Shown piece by piece: positions 55,575 to 64,000 of a DNA stretch of 64,000 nt. Position numbers and translations under genes: made by a program. Below the pieces are notes generated by a model, which saw nothing but the letters and a program-made list of their open reading frames with translations, did not search any database and was not told the origin of the DNA. Origin of the DNA: JBEVJK01 sp963791325 (lineage in GTDB: Bacteria > Pseudomonadota > Alphaproteobacteria > Rhizobiales > Rhizobiaceae); NCBI GenBank assembly GCA_963791325.1, contig CAWBRU010000002.1, positions 124,001-188,000 on the forward strand, written 5' to 3'. Each line of letters starts with the position of its first letter. Position 1 is the first letter of the stretch.

Positions 55575-56238
55575 GATTATCCCTCGTGCTTTCCGCTAAG
55601 CATATGGGGATTGTGCGGCCAAGACGCCACGAATCCGTCAATGGTTTTAGCCGAGACACTATCGCATCGCTGCAAGGCTGTTCAGATAGATGCGCAACAT
55701 GTCGGTGGGATGTCCAGCTCGCGCCGCGTCGGGGCAGATCGCGAATGTGGTAGCCTTCCAGCAGATCTTCACCAACGCCGCGTTGGGGAGTGGCCAGCGA
55801 CGACAGCCAGGTGTCGCTGGCCCTCGGGTGCCGAGGCATCGCCGGCTTGACGTGCTGCATGTTACGAGCAGAGGGATCAGTGACCGCCATAGGCGCCCGA
55901 CGGCTCGGCTCCAAGCAGCGGGTTTTCACCGACCGAATAGAGGCACGTCGCGGGATTCCTCATCGACAGGGACTTGGCACAGTCGCGGTTTGAGCCAGTG
56001 CAAGGTGGCAACTCCTCGCCGGCTTTTGCTGATTGCCGGCCAGTAGTGCCCCCCATAGAACAGCGAACGGACGTCCCCGCTCCTTACCCTTCGCAAATAG
56101 CGACCTGCCCGTCAGGACGCGTGCGCGCCGGTGAGAATCCTGGCGGCAGGTGCGTTGACGAACGCGGATCGGCTCCTGTAGGTTTTCGGCGCAAATCAAT
56201 CACCTTGCTGTTTTACGATTCGAACTGAGGTGTCAGTT
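55575..56238. other. Intergenic, nothing recognised
   Basis: About 660 bases. Overlapping frames on both strands; none supported. Confidence 0.4.
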
Positions 56239-56597
56239 ATGCCCAGACTACCTGATCTTGCGGGATACTCATTCGACGAACTCCAGACGCTCGTTTCAAA
56301 GGCGAATAAGAGGTTGGATGAGATCCGCTCAAAGCGAATCAAAGAACTTGAAGCCGAACTTACCAAGTTGGGAGCCAACGGCAGCGCTTCGGTTTCGGGG
56401 AGAGCCCGGGGGCTTCGCAAAGAGGCTCGGAGTCCACAGGAGGTCCTAGGCGAGCTACCAACGCTGGCAAATCGGTTCCCGCGCAGTTTCGCGGCCCCAA
56501 TGGCGAGGAGTACTCGGGTCGGGGTGCAATCCCACGGTGGGCGCGAGATCTAGGCGTCGAAGATCGAGCTGGGTTGGAGCAATTTAGGATCCAGTGA
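56239..56597 (+). pseudogene. H-NS family histone-like protein, one frameshift
   Basis: ATG 56239. The N-terminal oligomerisation part is a coiled coil (YSFDELQTLVSKANKRLDEIRSKRIKELEAEL). After an indel near 56475, the next frame reads QFRGPNGEEYSGRGAIPRWARDLG, the H-NS DNA-binding core (the usual form is YxDPxxGxxWSGRGRxPxW). It ends at 56597. Corrected length is ~119 residues, normal for alphaproteobacterial H-NS/HvrA-like proteins, which silence AT-rich foreign DNA. Confidence 0.78.
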
Positions 56598-56610
56598 CCA
56601 CTGCGATGCC

Positions 56611-56790
56611 TTAAGAACAGGACGCCGCTGGAGCGCTCGGGACCGTTGGAGCATTTCCAAGCGTGAACTCGTTGCGTTCCTGTTCCTGCAGGGGCCGGGG
56701 CTCGCTTTGAGAGGGAAGCTCGTCAAAGAACCTCTTCATCTTCTTTGGAGGAACGCACTTTGGAGGAACGCAGTTTTTGTGCCTGTGCAT
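56611..56790 (-). CDS. Small protein, copy of the one starting at 63859
   Basis: 59 residues. PKKMKRFFDELPSQSEPRPLQEQERNEF matches the protein at 63859 (KKVKRFFDELPSLSEPRPLQEQERRNEF), with a small duplication of KCVPP near the N-terminus. The start is preceded by a GGAG sequence, conserved in both copies. The function is unknown. It lies inside the inverted repeat. Confidence 0.55.
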   Translation of the reverse strand: MHRHKNCVPPKCVPPKKMKRFFDELPSQSEPRPLQEQERNEFTLGNAPTVPSAPAASCS

Positions 56791-57205
56791 AGTAAGCTCC
56801 TGCTCTACAACGAACACAGGGTCGAAATGTTCTGCGAAATCGGCACGCTTCCTTAGATAAATCGCCCCGCGCATACATCCCCATCACCCGGCCTAACGTG
56901 CTTGTGACCATCGTTGACACGTGGACGTGTCACATATCGCCAACTGAATTCGACGTTGCGAACTAATACAACCAGCTTCCAACCAGCGCTGAGGGCTTAT
57001 GGCTTGGCATCCGTTAAATCGAGCCAAACGCATCCGGGGGCGTTCATGTCGCTGAGGATCTGCACTATGTCTTCGGCAAACTCACTTAGGATCCGGTCAT
57101 TCCGAACGTCGGCGGCAGCCTCGGCAGCGTAGGCGGCGTAATCGATATCGCCATAAGCCGCGATAGCGTAGGCGGCGTAGGCGGCGTCGGCCGCCACGTC
57201 AGCGG
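56640..57205 (-). repeat. Inverted repeat arm 1, homologous to 63425-64000
   Basis: Read on the minus strand, this stretch matches the plus-strand sequence from 63425 to the window end in the same gene order: the C-terminal part of the Ala/Tyr-rich protein, a divergent spacer, then the small KRFFDELP protein. The coding parts look roughly 85-90% identical by eye and the spacer less. Confidence 0.85.
56997..57197 (-). pseudogene. Truncated copy of the Ala/Tyr-rich protein at 62937-63638
   Basis: Reads AADAAYAAYAIAAYGDIDYAAYAAEAAADVRN and SEFAEDIVQILSDMNAPGCVWLDLTDAKP, with few differences from the full gene. The first ~160 residues are missing: homology starts abruptly near 57205. Confidence 0.8.
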
Positions 57206-57419
57206 CCGACCGAGCGAGCCATGCCCCCGGCTCCTTCGGTCACCGTTCCTCGAGTGCCTCACAACGAGGTCAAGTTCGAAGGTCGTCGAGGTTGCCCACC
57301 AGGCGTGTCCCTAATCGCGCGCCGCGCGGGAACATCGAGCGAGCCTGGTCTGCAACCGCTCAGATTATAGCGTACAACAACTCGCTGATAGCCATTCATA
57401 CGGCTCAAGGAGAAAGATT

Positions 57420-57746
57420 ATGATCTGCGAATTGCGGATCTACCGCTGCGTGCCGGGACCCAATTCAGCGTTGCTGCCGCGGTTCGAGAACGGGACGCTG
57501 CCGATCTGGGAGAAGCACGGCATCCGCCAGGCCGGGTTCTGGACCACGCTGATCGGCAAGAGCAGCCAGGAGATCACCTATATGCTCGCCTGGGACAGCA
57601 TGGCCGAACTCGAAAAGCGCTGGGGCGCTTTTCTTGCCGATCCGGAGTGGGTCGCGGTGGTCGCAAAGACGGAGAAGGATGGCCAGCTCGTCGAGAACAT
57701 CAACAGCCAGTTGCTGGCGCCGCCGGCGTTTTCTGCCGTGAAGTGA
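57420..57746 (+). CDS. NIPSNAP family protein
   Basis: 108 residues with AGGAG 7-11 bases upstream. CELRIYRCVPGPNSALLPRFENGTLPIWEKHGIRQAGFWTT and LAWDSMAELEKRWGAFLADPEW are the ferredoxin-like dimeric alpha-beta barrel pattern of NIPSNAP proteins. Their bacterial role is undefined. The SnoaL-type gene follows after ~105 bases, likely in the same transcript. Confidence 0.9.
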   Translation: MICELRIYRCVPGPNSALLPRFENGTLPIWEKHGIRQAGFWTTLIGKSSQEITYMLAWDSMAELEKRWGAFLADPEWVAVVAKTEKDGQLVENINSQLLAPPAFSAVK

Positions 57747-57851
57747 GACTCTGGCTGCGCGCATGAACCCTTGTTGCGGAGTTGCGAGCTGACACTCCCT
57801 GGCGGTGACTTATCGCAATCCTTTTTTGCACGGATATACAGGAACTGGAAA

Positions 57852-58316
57852 ATGAACAGGCCTCCACTCCCGCCATTCACCGCAGAAACGGCAGCGCAGA
57901 AGGTACGCATGGCGGAAGACGCGTGGAACACGCGCGATCCCGCGCGGGTGGCGCTGGCTTACACGCCGGATAGCCGCTGGCGCAATCGCGTCGAGTTTTT
58001 GCAGGGCCGCGCTGAAATCGAGGCGTTCCTGACGCGTAAGTGGAGTCGCGAACTCGACTACCGGCTGATCAAGGAACTCTGGGCGTTTCGGGAGAACCGT
58101 ATCGCTGTGCGTTTCGCCTACGAATGGCACGACGATGGCGGCCACTGGTTCCGCAGCTACGGCAATGAAAATTGGGAGTTCGAGGAGAATGGTTTGATGC
58201 GCGTCCGGATCGCCAGCATCAACGATCGGCCCATTGTGGAGAGCGAACGAAAATATCACTGGCCGCTCGGTCGCCGACCGGACGATCATCCGTCATTGAG
58301 CGAGTTGGGGCTCTAG
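57852..58316 (+). CDS. DUF1348 (SnoaL/NTF2-like) protein
   Basis: 154 residues from ATG 57852. The sequence LPPFTAETAAQKVRMAEDAWNTRDPARVALAYTPDSRWRNR, then GRAEIEAFLTRKWSRELDYRLIKELWAF and NENWEFEENGLMRVRIASIND, matches the conserved DUF1348 family, an NTF2-like fold with a likely small-molecule pocket. Function unknown. It probably belongs with the NIPSNAP gene upstream. Confidence 0.92.
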   Translation: MNRPPLPPFTAETAAQKVRMAEDAWNTRDPARVALAYTPDSRWRNRVEFLQGRAEIEAFLTRKWSRELDYRLIKELWAFRENRIAVRFAYEWHDDGGHWFRSYGNENWEFEENGLMRVRIASINDRPIVESERKYHWPLGRRPDDHPSLSELGL

Positions 58317-58641
58317 GTACCGGAATGGTCGGATCGGCACGCGAAGGCATGGGCTCAACACATGAGCTCATCGGCGAGAGTATCCGAAATCGGCCGTCGG
58401 GGCACCTCGCTCGATGCTGCTCGCTACATTCAGATTCGGTCGATCGAGCGCGCCGTCGTTTCGGATAAGGGAGCACGTTTTGTGACGAGATCATTCGTTG
58501 CGACGGCGCAAGCAGCCAACATGCAAGGACAGATTTTGCCCATGAGTTAGGTCCTCGGATGCCAGCTCAGGAAGCCAAGGGAAGGAAACGGTCAGGCCGT
58601 TGTCTCTTGGCTTGAGATGCCCAGAAATTTTTCAACCGGTT
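58317..58641. other. Intergenic, nothing recognised
   Basis: About 325 bases between convergent genes. No clear terminator hairpin. Confidence 0.4.
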
Positions 58642-58884
58642 TCAAAAATTGGATTGCAGGCGGGCATCCCCGGCGGGCGCGGTCAGGCCGAAGCCTTTCG
58701 TCGGCGGGCGATCAGCCGGGTCGCCGGTTTCGGTGCCGCCACGGCTGATGCCGTCCTGCAAGTCCTCGCGTGCGGCGCCTGCAAGATACCAGTCTTCGCT
58801 TGCGGCCCCGGCAAGGTATTTGCGAGCCCCAGTTTCGCCGTGATGCTCACTGTCGAAGGGGATTTTGTCGTTGTTCACGCTCAT
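58642..58884 (-). CDS. Small hypothetical protein with internal repeat
   Basis: 80 residues from ATG 58884, with AGGAG 6-10 bases upstream. Residues ~23-41 contain a tandem repeat (YLAGAASEDW, YLAGAAREDL). The remainder is polar and Pro/Gly-rich. Not recognised. It is second after the 47-residue membrane protein gene, 58 bases away. Confidence 0.55.
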   Translation of the reverse strand: MSVNNDKIPFDSEHHGETGARKYLAGAASEDWYLAGAAREDLQDGISRGGTETGDPADRPPTKGFGLTAPAGDARLQSNF

Positions 58885-58942
58885 GGCAGGCTCCTATGGG
58901 TGGATCACTTCTCGGAAACGATGCCCATCGCCAGCCGCGCCG

Positions 58943-59086
58943 TCACCTCGCCGGCATCCCGCAAGTCACCCCTAGGCCGAAAAATATCACGTAGATGATA
59001 CATCCTATGGCGACAGCCTGTGACGTTAGGAAGAACATGCCCCTTAAGTCGTGCCAATAAATCGGAGAGGGAATATAGTTTTTCAT
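58943..59086 (-). CDS. 47-residue single-helix membrane protein
   Basis: ATG 59086 with GAGG 5-8 bases upstream. MKNYIPSPIYWHDLRGMFFL is followed by one strong membrane helix (AVAIGCIIYVIFFGLGV) and a short tail. It is too short for most gene callers. Likely co-transcribed with the 80-residue gene that follows. Function unknown. Confidence 0.5.
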   Translation of the reverse strand: MKNYIPSPIYWHDLRGMFFLTSQAVAIGCIIYVIFFGLGVTCGMPAR

Positions 59087-59620
59087 CGCAGCCTCGTTGT
59101 TGTTCTCGTTGTGGCGGCCAAATTTAGCTACAGCATGGAAAAGTATTCGATGTTCAGTTTAATTTCAGAATTACACGGATGGCAGAGATACCTAAGCCGG
59201 TTTCAACGGATAATACGTAAGAGAACTGGCTCCTCGCTTCAACGTCGGGCTGGGAGTGATCGCCCTGCTCGCCGTCTTTCTGCCGCTGACACCATGCGGT
59301 GAGCGGACACGGGGGGTCAAACGCGCTCAAGAGGGAGCCAAAGCCTCTGGGCCGCCACATTCAGTGTCAAAAGCTCGGAGAGGTTAGCGGGCCTAAGTAT
59401 CTGGCACCGCAAGAGCAAAACGCCAAGTCATCCGGTGGTATAGAGATGGGCCTTCTTGAAGCCCCAGCAAGCCCGACCACGGACTTTATTTTTTGGTGTT
59501 CGAGAAAACTTCTATGTTTCGATGGCTGGCGTCACAAGCCTCTACAGGCAAAACGCCACTAAACGTCAATTGTTTAACAGCCCAGCAGTCACTAATTTGG
59601 GCGCGGAATCGATTTATTTT
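59087..59620. other. Region upstream of groESL
   Basis: About 535 bases. Short plus-strand frames (59299-59562 and others) have no family. The groESL promoter is probably within the last 150 bases; a CTTGAAG box at 59456 hints at a heat-shock type -35 but I cannot place its -10. Confidence 0.4.
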
Positions 59621-59646
59621 CTGGCACTCTATCTTTCGAGTGCCAA
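59621..59646 (+). promoter_or_regulatory. CIRCE-like HrcA operator upstream of groES
   Basis: CTGGCACTC and GAGTGCCAA form inverted arms around an 8-base spacer. The HrcA operator consensus is TTAGCACTC-N9-GAGTGCTAA, so both core GCACTC/GAGTGC arms are exact and the spacer is one base short. It stands 57 bases before the groES start, as expected for HrcA repression of groESL. Confidence 0.8.
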
Positions 59647-59702
59647 AAGCCTATATTGATGGGATGGCCGCCCAATTTGCCGGCCGTAGAAAAGAACCTC
59701 CA

Positions 59703-60020
59703 ATGAAATTCCGGCCACTTCACGACCGCGTCGTCATCCGACGCGCGGAAGGCGATTCGAAATCCAAGGGCGGGGTCATTATTCCGGACTCCGCGAAGGA
59801 AAAACCGCAACAAGGCGAGGTGATCGCCGTCGGCCTAGGCGCGCGGGACGAAAGCGGCAAGCTAGTTCCGTTGGAAGTCAAGGCGGGCGATCTCATCCTG
59901 TTCGGTAAATGGTCCGGGACCGAGGTTAGGATCGATGGCGAGGATCTTCTGATCATGAAGGAGGCAGACGTCATGGGGATCATCGCGAAGAGCGATCGAG
60001 CGACCGAAATAGCCGCCTGA
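59703..60020 (+). CDS. groES: Co-chaperonin GroES
   Basis: 105 residues from ATG 59703; the frame is open far upstream but MKFRPLHDRVVIRR is the standard start. The mobile-loop region EGDSKSKGGVIIPDSAKEKPQQGEV and the roof/core GDLILFGKWSGTEVRIDGEDLLIMKEADVMGI are complete. Heptameric lid of GroEL. Directly followed by groEL (49 bases) and preceded by the CIRCE element. Confidence 0.97.
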   Translation: MKFRPLHDRVVIRRAEGDSKSKGGVIIPDSAKEKPQQGEVIAVGLGARDESGKLVPLEVKAGDLILFGKWSGTEVRIDGEDLLIMKEADVMGIIAKSDRATEIAA

Positions 60021-60069
60021 CCGGCCGATCGCCGATCACCAAAATCCAAGACCGAACTGGACAACGAAA

Positions 60070-61708
<1,639 letters not shown>

Positions 61709-61779
61709 GAAGCAGTGCCTGACCTGCCCGCAACGCGGCGGCAAATGACGCCGAAAGGCAAACAACAAGGAGCAAAACA

Positions 61780-62178
61780 ATGACCATGCAAAGCAGTCTC
61801 AAGACATCGTTCGCGCATCGCGCTGGAAGCTACCAGCCATCCAAGACACTCCTGGCATGGGCTTGTGTTATGACGGCGGTCGCAACAATGATCGTCGGGT
61901 TCAGCTGGGGCGGCTGGGTAACCGGCGGCACGTCACGATCAGCCGCGGCAACCGCAGGCGATGTTGCACGGGGAGACCTGGCGTCCGCCATCTGCGTCGA
62001 ACGATTTAACGCCGCGCCAGACGCAACGGCAAAACTCGTCGAGTTCAAAGCGATACCGGACAGCTACAAGAAGCGGCAGTTCGTGGAGGCCGGCGGCTGG
62101 GCGACCATGCCTGGACAGACGACGCCCGACAAGCTCGGCGTGCAAGGCTGTGTCACCACTCTCGCCTCGTCCTCTTAA
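61780..62178 (+). CDS. Membrane-anchored hypothetical protein
   Basis: 132 residues, with AAGGAG upstream of ATG 61780. One membrane helix (TLLAWACVMTAVATMIVGFSWGGWV, ~24-48) is followed by a likely periplasmic domain with two Cys (SAICVERFN, QGCVTTL), EFKAIPDSYKKRQFVEAGGWATMPG. Proteins of this type are common in rhizobial genomes and lack a named function. It follows groEL by ~70 bases. Confidence 0.7.
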   Translation: MTMQSSLKTSFAHRAGSYQPSKTLLAWACVMTAVATMIVGFSWGGWVTGGTSRSAAATAGDVARGDLASAICVERFNAAPDATAKLVEFKAIPDSYKKRQFVEAGGWATMPGQTTPDKLGVQGCVTTLASSS

Positions 62179-62244
62179 ATGCGATCGCGCTACGGGTGAG
62201 TACCCGCAGCGCTCCATTTCAATTCATCAGCCAGGAGCAAAAAG

Positions 62245-62415
62245 ATGATTTCTTATGCTCGGAAGACCCATACCAACAAGCCGCTTCCCGCGCAGGTTCT
62301 AGACAATCGCTTCGAGCAGATCCGCCGGCAAGCAGCTGAAAGGCACTGGCGGTCCGACACGGACAGCACCCTTCGCCGCTCGCGACAGGCGGTCAAGGAC
62401 AATCGAATCCTTTGA
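62245..62415 (+). CDS. 56-residue basic hypothetical protein
   Basis: ATG 62245 has a good AGGAG 6-10 bases upstream. The product is basic and helical (FEQIRRQAAERHWRSD, RRSRQAVKDNRIL). No family. The initiation signal and position after another gene on the same strand support it. Confidence 0.5.
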   Translation: MISYARKTHTNKPLPAQVLDNRFEQIRRQAAERHWRSDTDSTLRRSRQAVKDNRIL

Positions 62416-62503
62416 AATTCGTCGCACACCCCATGCGCTCGGCGCATCCACAGCCTGCGACCAGCTGTTCCTGTCTAGGCCCGAGACCAATTTAGAAAAC
62501 GCG

Positions 62504-62821
62504 GTGTCTACAGCTTCTGTCTCCCACAAGCGTCTGTCGTCGACTGCCATGGCGATGTCGGAGCGCGTGCTCAAAAAGATGTGCGAGGAGAACTCACTGC
62601 CCGACCAGAGCATCGATGTGGAACCTGTGGCCACCCTGTTGTTGCGAGAGTTTCACCAGGGAGTGCATGAGGAGGCTGATCTCCTGACCAATTTTGTTGG
62701 CGAGGTGCGCCCAAATTCACAATTGCGAAAAGTCAAAACTAAGGCCCCGGACAGCGACGGATTGGACGTGTGGGCAGATGATGGTGGTGCAGCCGCGGTG
62801 CCTCGAGAACGTCCTACATGA
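62504..62821 (+). CDS. Hypothetical protein
   Basis: 105 residues from a GTG at 62504; ATGs at 62549 and 62555 are more conventional starts. Helical core ERVLKKMCEENSLPDQSIDVEPVATLLLREFHQGVHEEADLL, tail rich in Asp/Ala. An opposing frame (62299-62634) overlaps and is judged the shadow. Not recognised. Confidence 0.4.
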   Translation: MSTASVSHKRLSSTAMAMSERVLKKMCEENSLPDQSIDVEPVATLLLREFHQGVHEEADLLTNFVGEVRPNSQLRKVKTKAPDSDGLDVWADDGGAAAVPRERPT

Positions 62822-62936
62822 CGGTGGTCACCAACAATGAACAATTGGCGACGCCTTCATTGTACTGGGACCACTTCCCTAACAGGCCAGCCGAGGTCGC
62901 GGGATTTGGGTGCTCCGGCCATGAGCGCCTCCGACC

Positions 62937-63638
62937 ATGATCACGGAAATGGAAATTACTCGAGAAATTGCCGCTAAGGTTCTTGAGGTTGTGGACGCTG
63001 GCCTCGTGTCCGGCGTCGGCAATCCGGTCCCCGGTCAAATGTGTGTTGAAGCTGCGGTCTGCTATGCCATGGGCCTGCCGCATGGTGACGATCCGTATAC
63101 TGTCTCAACGGTCTTGCGAGCACTAAAAATTAGATTGAACGATAGCACTTGGTCGTCGGCTCGGTCGCGAGCGACTGGACTGCGGCGTCTCGCTGTCGCG
63201 CAGCTCGGTAGCCAGGGGGTGCTCGACGACGCTGAGTTTGGCCGTCGTGTGGTCGAGCTCGCCATCCGCAAACAGGTTCCCATCGCTCTGCGGGCAGCAG
63301 CCAAAATGCATCCGAGCAAGAAACAGAGGGCCAAGCTGCTGGCAGCCGCCGCTACGTGCGAGAGACAAGGCACGCGACAGGCTGCCGATGACGCCGCCCA
63401 CACCGCCGCTGACGCCGCTGCCTACACGGCCGCTGACGTGGCTGCCGACGCCGCCTACGCCGCCTACGCTAGCGCAGCCTATGGCGATATCGATTACGCC
63501 GCCTACGCTGCCGAGGCTGCCGCTGACATGCGGAATGACCGGAGCCTGAGTGAGTTTGCAGAAGACATCGTCCAGATCCTCAGCGACATGAACGCCCCCG
63601 GATGCGTTTGGCTGAATCTAACGGATGCCAAACCATAA
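62937..63638 (+). CDS. Ala/Tyr/Asp-rich repeat protein, possible immunity-type protein
   Basis: 233 residues. The N-terminal half (ITREIAAKVLEVVDAGLVSGVGNPVPGQMCVEAAVCYAMGL ... SATGLRRLAVAQLGS-like) is helical. Residues ~145-200 are Ala-rich with periodic Tyr (AAYTAADVAADAAYAAYA and DIDYAAYAAEAAAD). The end is SEFAEDIVQILSDMNAPGCVWLNL. Alanine/tyrosine helical repeats like these occur in proteins annotated as putative immunity proteins; I offer that only as a hint. A truncated, inverted copy lies at 56997-57197. Confidence 0.6.
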   Translation: MITEMEITREIAAKVLEVVDAGLVSGVGNPVPGQMCVEAAVCYAMGLPHGDDPYTVSTVLRALKIRLNDSTWSSARSRATGLRRLAVAQLGSQGVLDDAEFGRRVVELAIRKQVPIALRAAAKMHPSKKQRAKLLAAAATCERQGTRQAADDAAHTAADAAAYTAADVAADAAYAAYASAAYGDIDYAAYAAEAAADMRNDRSLSEFAEDIVQILSDMNAPGCVWLNLTDAKP

Positions 63639-64000
63639 GCCGCCAGCGCTCGTTTGAGCAGGTTGCATTGGGTCTGCAACGTTGAAGCATTTGGCAATCT
63701 GGGCCGATGTGCCCGACCACGTGTCAACGATGCTCACCGCGGGCTATCCCGTCCCGGCGCGGGTATGAGCGCGTATGCGGGGCGCGATTTATCCGAAGAG
63801 GCGTGCCGATTTCGCAGAACATTTCGACCCTGTGTTCGTTGTCAAGCAGGAGCTTACTATGAACAGGCACAAAATCGACGTTCTTCCAAAGAAGGTGAAG
63901 AGGTTCTTTGACGAGCTTCCCTCTCTGAGCGAGCCGCGGCCCCTGCAGGAGCAGGAGCGCCGCAACGAGTTCACGCTGGAAACTCTCCAACGGTCCCGAG
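63425..64000 (+). repeat. Inverted repeat arm 2, homologous to 56640-57205
   Basis: Plus-strand counterpart of arm 1. It begins within the Ala/Tyr-rich gene and continues to the end of the window, so its right end is not seen. Confidence 0.85.
63859..64000 (+). CDS. Small protein, runs off the window; paralogue of 56611-56790
   Basis: ATG 63859 with AGGAG 7-11 bases upstream. 47 residues are visible: an N-terminal HKIDVLPKKVKRFFDELPSL followed by EPRPLQEQERRNEFTLET. Function unknown. Confidence 0.6.
   Translation, partial: MNRHKIDVLPKKVKRFFDELPSLSEPRPLQEQERRNEFTLETLQRSR

Noticed and set aside
62299..62634. 111-codon minus-strand frame
   Set aside because: Overlaps two plus-strand genes, one with a good ribosome binding site, and has no family resemblance.

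Overview
The window is GC-rich alphaproteobacterial DNA of rhizobial type. The block murA - DUF2948 - hisD - UPF0262 - low-Mr phosphatase - infA - maf - yacG - tRNA-Phe (42.5-48.2 kb) is a conserved Hyphomicrobiales arrangement. A CIRCE-controlled groESL, many multi-sugar ABC genes and two copies of a rhizobial-type intergenic repeat also fit. A Mesorhizobium/Phyllobacteriaceae-like genome is my best guess; the species cannot be read from the sequence.

Layout. 0-10 kb holds mostly single genes for exported or redox proteins: an FAD monooxygenase fragment, a Gly/Ser-rich secreted protein, two c-type cytochromes, an ankyrin protein, a YHS protein, a cupin and CopC, plus a class III adenylate cyclase fused to TolB-like and TPR modules. 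10-17.6 kb is a signalling/surface block: a chimeric ORF joining a Tat-exported metallo-beta-lactamase front to a histidine kinase, its LuxR-type response regulator, a Gly/Asn-repeat protein, a second (frameshifted) Gly/Ser-rich paralogue and a frameshifted Wzz/BY-kinase for polysaccharide export. 17.9-20.4 kb is a translationally coupled FAD oxidoreductase/ATP-grasp pair. 20.4-31.9 kb is a gene graveyard with fragments of aquaporin, histidine kinase, DUF1214, methyltransferase and resolvase. Within it are an intact molybdopterin oxidoreductase/cytochrome b pair and a three-gene micro-operon headed by a ribbon-helix-helix-like protein.

31.9-39 kb is a LacI-controlled CUT2 sugar operon (binding protein, double ATPase, two permeases, ketose 3-epimerase) with a candidate operator. 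39-41.6 kb holds a serine recombinase, a recombinase remnant, a tandem repeat and a parS-like palindrome. 41.8-48.2 kb is the core block between tRNA-Thr and tRNA-Phe; nearly all its protein genes carry single-base indels, which in genes such as murA and hisD suggests sequence error rather than decay. 49.2-53.3 kb is an ABC exporter/lipocalin-type hydrolase operon. 53.3-59.6 kb has small orphan genes. 59.6-62.4 kb is groESL with small followers. An inverted duplication (56.6-57.2 kb and 63.4-64.0 kb) flanks this groESL segment.

I see no CRISPR array, no rRNA and no complete prophage or insertion sequence.
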